14,353 bases of DNA from assembly GCA_030590405.1 (NCBI GenBank), contig JAUUYO010000062.1:1-14353 (forward strand). Reading direction: 5' to 3'. How positions within the stretch are numbered: position 1 is the first letter of the stretch; every line of letters begins with the position of its first letter. Positions 1 to 6,157 of the stretch are shown piece by piece. The notes beneath the pieces are model-generated. The model saw nothing but the letters and a program-made list of their open reading frames with translations, ran no database searches and was not told the origin of the DNA. The stretch is from Kangiellaceae bacterium. GTDB taxonomy: Bacteria; Pseudomonadota; Gammaproteobacteria; Enterobacterales; Kangiellaceae. The position numbers and the translations under genes are program-made.

Positions 1-63
1 AGTTGTTAGACTCTGTGTTGTTGTGAACACTTATCTTAACGCTGACTCGTAGGAGCTTTCTAT

Positions 64-174
64 ATGATTATCACATCTTTCTTTGCCGTTCGTAGCGTTT
101 TAACAAACAACTCACTAGCTATAGTGGTGCCCCAAATGCTCGCCAATAGCTCGCCTCTACATTCACTTCGTTAA
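64..174 (+). CDS. Possible 36-residue small ORF with good RBS
   Basis: ATG at 64 is preceded by AGGAG at 51-55 with an 8-nt spacing, which is what makes this short frame worth listing. The 36-residue product begins MIITSFFAVRS, is mildly hydrophobic in its first half and has no recognisable domain. Its TAA stop at 172-174 is immediately followed by GAGGA (175-179), the ribosome binding site of the next small ORF at 188, so the two could be translated in tandem. It could equally be chance or a leader peptide. I do not recognise it and assign no function. Confidence 0.2.
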   Translation: MIITSFFAVRSVLTNNSLAIVVPQMLANSSPLHSLR

Positions 175-187
175 GAGGATTTTCGCT

Positions 188-391
188 ATGACCACTTTAA
201 CGCTGGTTGTGGATCGAAATGAGAATACTTGCGAAGATGCTGGAGTGGATCAGGCAGCGCACGGCGAATTTTGACAATTGTCGCTAGCGCTTTTTTTTGG
301 TTTGCCAATTTTCTTGGCTGTGCCTTTTGCCTTAAGCGCCGCCGCCATTGCCTTGCCAAGTGAAACTGGCTGGCGAGGAAAATGTGTATAG
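188..391 (+). pseudogene. Possible broken small membrane-protein gene (in-frame TGA)
   Basis: ATG at 188 has GAGGA at 175-179 (8-nt spacing). The frame gives 28 residues (MTTLTLVVDRNEN...) and then TGA at 272-274. Reading on in the same frame gives 38 more codons ending at TAG 389-391. That second part has a clear transmembrane-like stretch of about 26 residues (LSLALFFGLPIFLAV...), rich in Leu/Ala/Phe/Pro. A charged N-terminus followed by one hydrophobic helix is the layout of a small inner-membrane protein, so the simplest reading is a small gene inactivated by one stop codon. A sequencing error is possible, as is coincidence in non-coding DNA. No homologue is recognised from memory. There is no sign of selenocysteine machinery here. 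Confidence 0.25.
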
Positions 392-469
392 ATTGCAGAC
401 ATGTTGATTGCCCTTTAAACTCCTCGCTTAGCGTACAAAACAAAAACTCGGCACTAAAATTTCCAAAAA

Positions 470-2491
470 CTATGACATCAATCGCTTACGCATTTCAGCC
501 ATGCGATCTTTGCCTTGTTCTCTTTTTTCATCATCGCTTAACGGAATTTGATCTTCTTCCCATTCAAGATCTTCTTGCGGCATTTCTTCTAAAAATCGGC
601 TCGGCACCGAATCGATCATTTCTCCGTATTTGTGTCGTTTTTTGGCGACTAAAATTGACAAGGTTTCCTCTGCTCGAGTGATCCCAACATAAGCGAGTCG
701 CCTTTCTTCTTCGATATTATTTTCTTCTATACTAGATTTGTGTGGGAGTAGTTCTTCTTCCATGCCGATCAAATAAACATGAGGAAATTCCAATCCTTTT
801 GATGCATGTAACGTCATTAATTGTACTTCGTTGGCTTCTTCCTCTTCTTCATCTCCGCGATCGAGCATTTCCCGCAGGCATAATTTTGAAACGGTTTCGG
901 CAAACGGGTCATCGGCAAGTTTATTATTTTCCAGGCCGGATTCAACCCAGGATAATAATATTTCTACATTACTCCATCGATATTCGGCCGCTTTTGGTGA
1001 ACTGGAATTATCAAATAAAAAACCATGGTATCCGATATAAGACAGTAACTCTCTTACTACCGCTAAACTATCGCCCCGCTTAACATTGTCACTGGCTTTG
1101 GCGATGGTTTCACCAAAACGTCTGACCGCCGCTAAACCTTTTCCACTAAGGGTTTGTTCTAAACCCACTTCGAAGATAGCCTCAAATAAACTGACATGCC
1201 GTTCATTAGCATAACTGCCGAGCTTTTCTAAGGTAGTCACACCAATTTCTCGGCGCGGCACGTTCGAAATTCGGATGAACGCATTATCATCATCCTGGTT
1301 TATTAATAAACGAAAATACGCCATTACATCTTTAATTTCAGCTCTGGCGAAAAAAGAAGTGGTGCCACTAATTTTATAAGGAATTTGTTTGTCGACCAGA
1401 AATTTTTCTAATAATCGCGACTGATGATTACCTCGGTATAAAATAGCAAAATCTTTGTACGGAGTGTTTTTATTAATCCGTCTTGATAGAATTTCCTTGG
1501 TGACTCTATCGGCTTCATCGTTGTCATTTTTTGCCGATAAAATTCTAATCGGTTCACCGTAATGTTTATCGGACCAGAGTTTCTTTTTAAAAATATGCTC
1601 GTTGTTCTGGATCAATTCGTTTGCCGATTTTAAGATCCTTCCCGCAGAGCGATAGTTTTGCTCTAACTTAACCACTTGTAAATTGGGGAAATCTTTTTGT
1701 AGTAATTCAAGGTTTTGCGGATTAGCGCCACGCCATGAATAAATCGACTGATCGTCATCGCCAACCACGGTGAAATTGCCCAGCCGTCCAGTGAGTAATT
1801 TAACTAGTTCATATTGGCTGGTATTAGTATCTTGATATTCATCGACTAACAGATAGCGAATTTTTCCGCGCCATTTCTCTCGAATTGCTTGCTCATTTTT
1901 TAGCAGCAGTGTCGGGATCAAAATGAGATCGTCAAAATCGACCGCATTAAATGCACGTAAACTTCGGGTGTAGGCTTCATAGAGTTTGGCAGCTAACAAA
2001 GTTTCCTGATTATTTGCCAATCCGACCGCTTGCTCAGGTAAGATCAAATCATTTTTCCATTTGGAAATCTGAGTCAAAATATCCTGCATTTCTTTTTTAT
2101 CTGCATCATCACTTTTTTTACAAAGCTCTTTCATTAACTGGAAAGAATCCTGATCATCAAAAATAGTAAAGTTAGGCCTGAAGCCCAGCGCTTTATGTTC
2201 TCTGCGAATGATATTGAGGCCCAGATTATGAAAGGTCGAAACAGTTAAGCCTTTCGCATATTCTTTGCCGAGCAACTTGGTCACCCTGGCTTTCATTTCT
2301 TTGGAGGCTTTATTAGTAAAAGTGACTGCGGCAATATGTTTTGCCTGATAACCGCAGTGTTTGATCAAATGAACGATCTTCTGAGTGATCACCGCAGTTT
2401 TACCGCTGCCCGCACCAGCGAGCACTAATAAAGGCGAGGTAGTTAGTTTAACCGCTTGCTCTTGTTGGGGATTTAATCTTACTACTGACAC
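470..2491 (-). CDS. rep: ATP-dependent DNA helicase Rep
   Basis: Superfamily 1A 3'-5' DNA helicase that helps replication forks pass protein roadblocks and assists restart; cytosolic. The 673 residues equal the usual length of enterobacterial Rep, and the N-terminus (RLNPQQEQAV) aligns with it. Visible motifs in order: Walker A AGAGSGKT (25-32), motif Ia TFTNKA (57-62), Walker B VDEYQDTN (216-223), motif III GDDDQSIYSWRGA (244-256), motif IV QNYRS (278-282), motif V LMTLHASKGLEFP (558-570) and motif VI YVGITRAEETL (601-611). An acidic run (EEEEEE, 548-553) precedes motif V. The start is GTG at 2491 with AAGG just upstream at good spacing; no nearby ATG fits. It stands alone between non-coding stretches on both sides. 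UvrD is the main alternative, but length and N-terminus favour Rep. Confidence 0.95.
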   Translation of the reverse strand: MSVVRLNPQQEQAVKLTTSPLLVLAGAGSGKTAVITQKIVHLIKHCGYQAKHIAAVTFTNKASKEMKARVTKLLGKEYAKGLTVSTFHNLGLNIIRREHKALGFRPNFTIFDDQDSFQLMKELCKKSDDADKKEMQDILTQISKWKNDLILPEQAVGLANNQETLLAAKLYEAYTRSLRAFNAVDFDDLILIPTLLLKNEQAIREKWRGKIRYLLVDEYQDTNTSQYELVKLLTGRLGNFTVVGDDDQSIYSWRGANPQNLELLQKDFPNLQVVKLEQNYRSAGRILKSANELIQNNEHIFKKKLWSDKHYGEPIRILSAKNDNDEADRVTKEILSRRINKNTPYKDFAILYRGNHQSRLLEKFLVDKQIPYKISGTTSFFARAEIKDVMAYFRLLINQDDDNAFIRISNVPRREIGVTTLEKLGSYANERHVSLFEAIFEVGLEQTLSGKGLAAVRRFGETIAKASDNVKRGDSLAVVRELLSYIGYHGFLFDNSSSPKAAEYRWSNVEILLSWVESGLENNKLADDPFAETVSKLCLREMLDRGDEEEEEANEVQLMTLHASKGLEFPHVYLIGMEEELLPHKSSIEENNIEEERRLAYVGITRAEETLSILVAKKRHKYGEMIDSVPSRFLEEMPQEDLEWEEDQIPLSDDEKREQGKDRMAEMRKRLMS

Positions 2492-2774
2492 AGATTACCT
2501 TTTGATGTGCTCCCCATCCCTTCCCTCATGGGACCTACTTTTGGCAGGAAGAGTATCGGGGATAGGGGTATTTTCTAATTCATATATTTAATTTAGCCAT
2601 ATTGTAAATGACTCAATGAGCCAATCACAGGGTTATTTCTGAATGGTCAGAAAATCCACCCATGAGATCCCGCTTTTTTAGCCAACCATACCAGCAATGA
2701 CTTTGAACTGATCAGGGGCATGACAGCATGTCTTGGCAATTTTATGCTATTAGAGTAAACTCACCGCTCAATAG
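2492..2774. other. Intergenic region between rep and the cupin gene
   Basis: This 283-bp gap lies upstream of rep and downstream of the cupin gene. It holds a 21-bp block at 2524-2544 that differs at one base from part of the dispersed repeat at 7985-8005. G-rich and C-rich runs around 2512-2578 (CCCCATCCC and GGGGATAGGGG) could pair imperfectly across it. No ORF, tRNA or clear terminator was seen. The promoter of rep must lie here, but I cannot pick a convincing -10/-35 pair. Confidence 0.5.
2524..2544 (-). repeat. Short fragment of the dispersed repeat (copy D)
   Basis: On the plus strand this reads CCTCATGGGACC followed by TACTTTTGG. It matches 20 of 21 bases of the segment at 7985-8005, which belongs to the larger repeat copy C. 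The similarity ends abruptly on both sides, so this is a fragment or a separate conserved module of the repeat family. It lies about 30 bp upstream of the rep start codon, within the probable rep leader. Confidence 0.4.
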
Positions 2775-3140
2775 TCATACCCAAACATCATCATTAGCGG
2801 TCAATTCGCCGCCGGTTTCACCAGTATTAACCACACCCTTTGGCTCAACCAACATAATCTGACATTCGTTTTCTGCCACCGGTTTATGCTCAATGCCTTT
2901 GGGGACCACAAACATTTCACCGGCTTTCAAGCTAACTTTCCCATCCCTAAATTCGATATCGAGACTGCCTTCAATTACAATAAAAACTTCGTCGGTATCG
3001 GAATGTTCGTGCCAGACAAATTCACCTTTGACTTTAGCAAGTTTGAACTGGTAATCATTCATTTCGGCAATCACTCTGGGCGACCAATGCTCATTAAATT
3101 GAGCGTATTTTTGTTTTAAATTGATTGGAGAATATTTCAT
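2775..3140 (-). CDS. Cupin-domain protein (small single-domain cupin)
   Basis: A 121-residue single-domain cupin of the RmlC-like beta-barrel fold, probably cytosolic. Cupin motif 1 is visible as [15 protein letters not shown] (44-58) with metal ligands H44, H46 and E51. Motif 2 is [14 protein letters not shown] (74-87) with H85, so the His3Glu metal site is intact. Members of this group include dioxygenases, isomerases and binding proteins, and the substrate cannot be read from the sequence. The start ATG at 3140 overlaps the stop of the upstream gene as ATGA, with GAGG about 10 nt upstream, so the two genes are translationally coupled and likely function together. The C-terminal tail after the barrel (residues 101-121, Gly/Thr/Asp-rich) is short and probably unstructured. 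Confidence 0.85.
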   Translation of the reverse strand: MKYSPINLKQKYAQFNEHWSPRVIAEMNDYQFKLAKVKGEFVWHEHSDTDEVFIVIEGSLDIEFRDGKVSLKAGEMFVVPKGIEHKPVAENECQIMLVEPKGVVNTGETGGELTANDDVWV

Positions 3141-3493
3141 AAATAGTTCACCTCTAATTTATTTTCATCAGTAATCACAAACTCGATGACTTTTGCCAGT
3201 TCCGTGCTGGCATCATATTGTTTGGAGCCAACAATAATTGGCTTGCCATCGGCTGTAAGTTGATAAGCCATCAGTCCACTCAGATTTTGAAAGGAATAAT
3301 AAATAATCTGTTTTTCTTCAGGGGCAATCGGGCCAAAGACGAGGCTATTAATTGGCATATCGATGATTAATTCATCATAGGTTAGCTGAGATTCATTTCT
3401 AACCACCACTTTTGGCGATAGAAAATGATATCCAGTCATAGCAATGAGTAATACGGCAATGATTGCAATGCCGCCTGGAATTATTTTTTTCAT
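3137..3493 (-). CDS. Hypothetical membrane-anchored or exported protein
   Basis: 118 residues, family not recognised. The N-terminus is a short basic stretch (MKK) followed by a hydrophobic segment (about residues 5-25, [20 protein letters not shown]) that could be an uncleaved signal anchor; no lipobox cysteine is present. The remaining 90 residues look like a small beta-rich periplasmic domain ([19 protein letters not shown], then [14 protein letters not shown]). Terms such as receptor or lipoprotein are not supported. The ATG at 3493 has only a weak ribosome binding site (GGAAA about 7 nt upstream). Its TGA stop overlaps the cupin start (ATGA), making it the first gene of a two-gene operon that diverges from the MFS gene across a palindrome-containing interval. 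Confidence 0.7.
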   Translation of the reverse strand: MKKIIPGGIAIIAVLLIAMTGYHFLSPKVVVRNESQLTYDELIIDMPINSLVFGPIAPEEKQIIYYSFQNLSGLMAYQLTADGKPIIVGSKQYDASTELAKVIEFVITDENKLEVNYL

Positions 3494-3516
3494 TTTGTAT
3501 TTCCGAGCTTATCTGG

Positions 3517-3529
3517 TTAGATAATCTAA
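3517..3529. promoter_or_regulatory. Palindromic operator candidate TTAGAT-A-ATCTAA
   Basis: A perfect odd palindrome with 6-bp arms and a one-base centre, in the divergent interval 25 bp from the hypothetical gene start. A -10-like GATAAT (3520-3525, plus strand) lies within it, so a bound protein could block transcription toward the MFS gene. No regulator gene is adjacent, and the identity of any binder is unknown. Confidence 0.35.
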
Positions 3530-3560
3530 TCAAGTGACTTTATCTTTCTTCACTTGATTA
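3527..3560. promoter_or_regulatory. 11-bp perfect inverted repeat in divergent promoter region
   Basis: TAATCAAGTGA at 3527-3537 and its exact complement TCACTTGATTA at 3550-3560, separated by 12 bp. The arms are long enough to be unlikely by chance in this short interval. It overlaps the preceding palindrome by three bases. It could be a two-site operator for a dimeric regulator controlling both divergent units, or an mRNA hairpin in the MFS 5' leader. It includes the alternative TTG start of the MFS frame (3554), one reason to prefer the ATG at 3614. Confidence 0.45.
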
Positions 3561-3613
3561 TTGCAACAAAAGCCTATACTTTGCAAACAGGCAAGTCAAA
3601 CCAACAACCCAAA

Positions 3614-4828
3614 ATGAAACAAGAATCTAATCTCAAAAGCCATATCGTGCTATTCACCATCCTGGTCATCACTAATTTTTTTGTGGGCGGCATGGTCGGA
3701 CTGGAACGAACTTTATTGCCATTAATCGCCGAGGCCGATTTTGGTATTACTTCTTCGGTCGCTGCTCTTTCCTTTATTGCAACATTTGGCATTACCAAAG
3801 CGTCGGTTAACTTTTTTGCTGGTAGCCTTTCCGATCACTGGGGGCGGGTCAGGGTACTTCAAATTGGTTGGGTGATCGCCATTCCAATCCCTTTAATATT
3901 AATGTCTGCCGAGCACTGGCACTGGATTTTGTTTGCCAATGTGCTGTTAGGCATTAGCCAGGCACTCACCTGGTCAATGACAGTGGTGATGAAGGTGGAT
4001 ATCGCAGGTGAGAAGCAGCGGGGATTAGCCATTGGGCTTAATGAGTTTGCCGGTTATGGCGGGGTGGCAGTGATTGCTTTTGTAACAGGCACCCTGGCAA
4101 CCGAGCATGGTTTACGACCAGAGCCTTTTTACGTGGGGCTTGTTTTAGTAGTCGTTGGGCTAATCTTATCGTTGTTTGTTAAAGATACCCGCCATCATGC
4201 CCACGGCGGCGAACAGAATACCTCTGCCAAAAAGGCCATCGGCGCACCGCTGCCTCTAGCTCAGGTTTTCAAAAAAGCCACTTGGTCCGATGCTGGTTTA
4301 TCCTCGGCCAGCATTGCCGGTATGGTGACCAATCTAAAAGATGGCATGTTGTGGGGATTGCTGCCGTTATATTTAATCGCGCAACAAATGACCATCGCAC
4401 AAATCGCGACCATTGTTGCGACTTACCCAATTGTTTGGAGCACCGCTCAGTTGGTGTTCGGCCCATTATCTGATCAGGTTGGTAGAAAAGTGATTATTTT
4501 CCCTGGAATGGCTATTCAGGGCGTTGGGTTGCTTAGTTTCGTCTGGTTTGAAAGTTATACCGGTTATATCGCCGCGGCGGCAATCGTTGGTTTAGGTACC
4601 GCGATGGTGTATCCAACGCTGCTGGCGTTAGTCTCGGATATTTCCGGTGTTTCCTGGCGGGCTTCGGCTTTGGGGGTTTATCGCTTTTGGCGGGATTTAG
4701 GTTATGCGGTAGGGGCGATTTCGACGGGAATCATGGCGGATGCTTTGGATATTCCGACCAGTATTATGGTTGTAGCGGGTTTGGCTTTTGTTGCTTCGGT
4801 GGTGGTTTTGGTCAGGGTTGAGAAATAG
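3614..4828 (+). CDS. Major facilitator superfamily (MFS) permease
   Basis: A 404-residue inner-membrane secondary transporter with about 12 hydrophobic helices in two six-helix halves. The MFS loop 2-3 signature appears as GSLSDHWGRVR (residues 70-80) and its repeat in the second half as GPLSDQVGRK (283-292). The central cytosolic loop carries a His-rich patch (DTRHHAHGG, about 191-199) before the second half. Substrate is not readable; drug, sugar-acid or small-solute export or uptake are all possible. The frame is open further upstream to a TTG at 3554 (424 residues), but that codon lies inside an inverted repeat and has no ribosome binding site. The ATG at 3614 gives a usual short cytosolic N-terminus (MKQESNLKSH), though its own ribosome binding site is also weak. 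It diverges from the cupin operon and is followed by non-coding DNA, so it is probably monocistronic. Confidence 0.85.
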   Translation: MKQESNLKSHIVLFTILVITNFFVGGMVGLERTLLPLIAEADFGITSSVAALSFIATFGITKASVNFFAGSLSDHWGRVRVLQIGWVIAIPIPLILMSAEHWHWILFANVLLGISQALTWSMTVVMKVDIAGEKQRGLAIGLNEFAGYGGVAVIAFVTGTLATEHGLRPEPFYVGLVLVVVGLILSLFVKDTRHHAHGGEQNTSAKKAIGAPLPLAQVFKKATWSDAGLSSASIAGMVTNLKDGMLWGLLPLYLIAQQMTIAQIATIVATYPIVWSTAQLVFGPLSDQVGRKVIIFPGMAIQGVGLLSFVWFESYTGYIAAAAIVGLGTAMVYPTLLALVSDISGVSWRASALGVYRFWRDLGYAVGAISTGIMADALDIPTSIMVVAGLAFVASVVVLVRVEK

Positions 4829-5210
4829 CTCCTCTTAGAAATAGCTACGGAATAGTTTCGTAGTACTAACTGTTAAAGCGCTCTAATACTATTTTAGAAA
4901 TTCTTAACATTAAGCCATCAAATATCGCAGGTAGAAATACTAGAGTCAGAACATGTAGTCTTTTCTCCCCAGTGGGAACGCTAAGGGCTTTTTTCGTTAG
5001 TTTTTCAGCTCTTGGAAAAAGTAACTCGTAGGAAAGCGTAGCGCTACGAAACGGTTTCATCTATATCGAGATAAAATAGTTGGTAGCTATATTGCGACTG
5101 AATTTGCAGCGGCAGCTTCAATCGTTTTGCTGCTTAATAAATTATGAGCGCAACGTATACCAACTGGCTATTTAAGTATAAAGCTAGCTAGCCGTTGAAT
5201 TTTACAACAT
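4829..5210. other. Gene-poor region after the MFS gene
   Basis: This 382-bp stretch holds no secure gene. A 10-bp direct repeat AGAAATAGCT occurs at 4821-4830 (spanning the MFS stop codon) and 4837-4846. A small hairpin CTACG/CGTAG at 4845-4849 and 4859-4863 has a 9-nt loop but no T-run, so it is not a convincing terminator. Copy A of the dispersed repeat lies at about 4983-5060. A plus-strand open frame at about 5060-5145 ends in a hydrophobic AAAASIVLLLNKL and a TGA, without any start or ribosome binding site; it may be the tail of a lost gene. A minus-strand open frame at 4866-5060 overlaps the repeat and is judged spurious. Confidence 0.5.
4983..5060 (-). repeat. Dispersed intergenic repeat, copy A
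   Basis: Read on the minus strand, this begins with an AAACCGTTTCG-like block, passes a perfect 12-bp palindrome CGTAGCGCTACG (5037-5048), and continues through CGAGTTACTTTTTCCAAGAG to AAAAAAGCCC. It aligns along about 75 bp with copy B at 7492-7566. The core of 21 bases starting CGAGTTAC differs at one position. Elements of this style are common between genes in gammaproteobacteria and give rise to spurious short ORFs. Confidence 0.6.
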
Positions 5211-5888
5211 TTACCGTTTCCGATAACTCAAAAATCCCCAAGCAAAACCTAACAGAGCCACGATCAAACTGTATTGATCAGCCACAGTAAAATAAAATTT
5301 ACTGGTTTTAGATAATCGTTTCGCCTCACCTTTTGCGCCAGGAGCAATTCGCACGATCCATGCATATTTTTTTGGTGCTAACAACACTCGATTCCAGGTC
5401 AGCTTTTCTGAAATTTTAACATCGTTCAATAACAACAAAGTCCCTTGGTTAACAGTCGTTAGGATATCAGATTTAAGAGACGATTCAGCTCGAAGCCGAG
5501 TCGCATCAGCTTGAACTTCAACAAATAAATGTTTTGATTCATGTACTGATTTTTTCAAACCATCAGGGAGTTGACGTCCTCCCATCACAATTAAAAGCTG
5601 AAGTAACAATAAAACAACGCTATAGCCAAACAGTCCTTTCATGGTTCTAAAAATAAAGCCACTGGAAGGACTCAACTTAAGTAGCCCAATCAAAATCAAG
5701 AACAGCAGTAACATCAATGCGGAAAATAACACCGGCTGACTGGTCGGTAATTGTTCGGGGTTGAGCATCGCCATGGCGATCGACTCATTATCCGCCAACA
5801 AAAACCGAACGAACCTTAAATAAAGAACGTAAAGCGTAAACAGCACCACTAAAAAATGCAGGATCAAATTGAGTTTATTATTTTTCAT
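5211..5888 (-). CDS. Four-helix membrane protein with SH3-like domain
   Basis: 225 residues from the ATG at 5888. Hydrophobic segments lie at about 7-29, 53-71, 88-103 and 204-220. Between the third and fourth is a soluble domain (about 120-182) resembling a bacterial SH3 (SH3b) fold: DATRLRAESSLKSDILTTV, then a turn with QGT, then WNRVLL and AWIVRI. The RLRAESSLKSDIL pattern is the usual RxxPSxxSxxL-type opening of SH3b domains, which often bind peptides or cell-wall material. If the first helix enters from the cytosol, three helices would put the SH3 domain in the periplasm, but topology is inferred. A TTG two codons upstream (5894) is also open; ATG is preferred. It diverges from the DUF5610 gene across 269 bp. 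The family is not recognised and the function unknown. Confidence 0.7.
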   Translation of the reverse strand: MKNNKLNLILHFLVVLFTLYVLYLRFVRFLLADNESIAMAMLNPEQLPTSQPVLFSALMLLLFLILIGLLKLSPSSGFIFRTMKGLFGYSVVLLLLQLLIVMGGRQLPDGLKKSVHESKHLFVEVQADATRLRAESSLKSDILTTVNQGTLLLLNDVKISEKLTWNRVLLAPKKYAWIVRIAPGAKGEAKRLSKTSKFYFTVADQYSLIVALLGFAWGFLSYRKR

Positions 5889-5987
5889 AGGCAATCTTTT
5901 TTAAACTATCTGAATGATGTATTTTCAAATTTATTGTTATGTTAGAGATATTTAGAGCGCGACCTAGCTTAAAACAATACGACCTTT

Positions 5988-6000
5988 CAAACTGAGTTTG
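5988..6000. promoter_or_regulatory. Palindrome CAAACT-G-AGTTTG between divergent genes
   Basis: A perfect odd palindrome with 6-bp arms lies in the divergent interval between the SH3-domain membrane gene and the DUF5610 gene. Its inner ACTGAGT also pairs with ACTCAGT at 6018-6024. A second even palindrome, AAAGCGCTTT, is at 6048-6057. These may be operator sites or structured leader DNA; no regulator is assigned. Confidence 0.3.
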
Positions 6001-6095
6001 GCTTCACAAAGCGACAGACTCAGTCATATATAACTCAAAACGCTTATAAAGCGCTTTCATATTCCGTTATTTTATCGATAAAGTCTGGCTGTGAT

Positions 6096-6122
6096 TAAAG
6101 TCTCGCATTTCACCGCCGATTT
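6096..6122 (+). promoter_or_regulatory. Sigma-28 (FliA) type flagellar promoter
   Basis: TAAAGTCT at 6096-6103, an 11-bp spacer, then GCCGATTT at 6115-6122. The established FliA consensus is TAAAGTTT-N11-GCCGATAA, so 13 of 16 consensus bases match with exactly the expected spacing, including the whole GCCGAT. It lies on the plus strand 36 bp upstream of the DUF5610 ATG at 6158, a normal leader length. A second TAAAGTCT at 6079-6086 has no matching -10 element. Confidence 0.7.
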
Positions 6123-6157
6123 ATAGGCAATCGCTCTTATTGTTGAGGAATGATACC

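Larger units (their letters stand above)
1..469. other. Left-edge intergenic stretch without a secure gene
   Basis: No convincing full-length gene is visible between the window edge and the 3' end of rep. On the plus strand there are two short ORFs with good Shine-Dalgarno spacing (64-174 and 188-274), described separately. On the minus strand an open frame at 186-443 is Arg/Lys/Gln-rich and looks like the antisense shadow of a hydrophobic plus-strand frame. Short palindromes are present: GACAATTGTC at 273-282, CGCTAGCG at 282-289 followed by a run of eight T, and a 7-bp inverted repeat GCGAGGA/TCCTCGC at 373-379 and 421-427. None forms a convincing rho-independent terminator for rep. Confidence 0.6.

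Noticed and set aside
186..443. 85-codon minus-strand open frame with an Arg/Lys-rich middle
   Set aside because: Composition fits the antisense of a hydrophobic plus-strand frame; no ribosome binding site and no known domain.
382..681. 99-codon plus-strand frame overlapping the 3' end of rep
   Set aside because: Most of it is antisense to the well-supported rep gene.
4845..4863. Terminator after the MFS gene
   Set aside because: Only a 5-bp stem with a 9-nt loop and no following T-run.
4866..5060. 64-codon minus-strand frame beginning in repeat copy A
   Set aside because: Its N-terminal half is translated repeat; such spurious ORFs are common in this kind of element.
6079..6086. A second sigma-28 -35 element (TAAAGTCT)
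   Set aside because: No GCCGAT-like element at 11 bp; probably a chance duplication of the -35 sequence.
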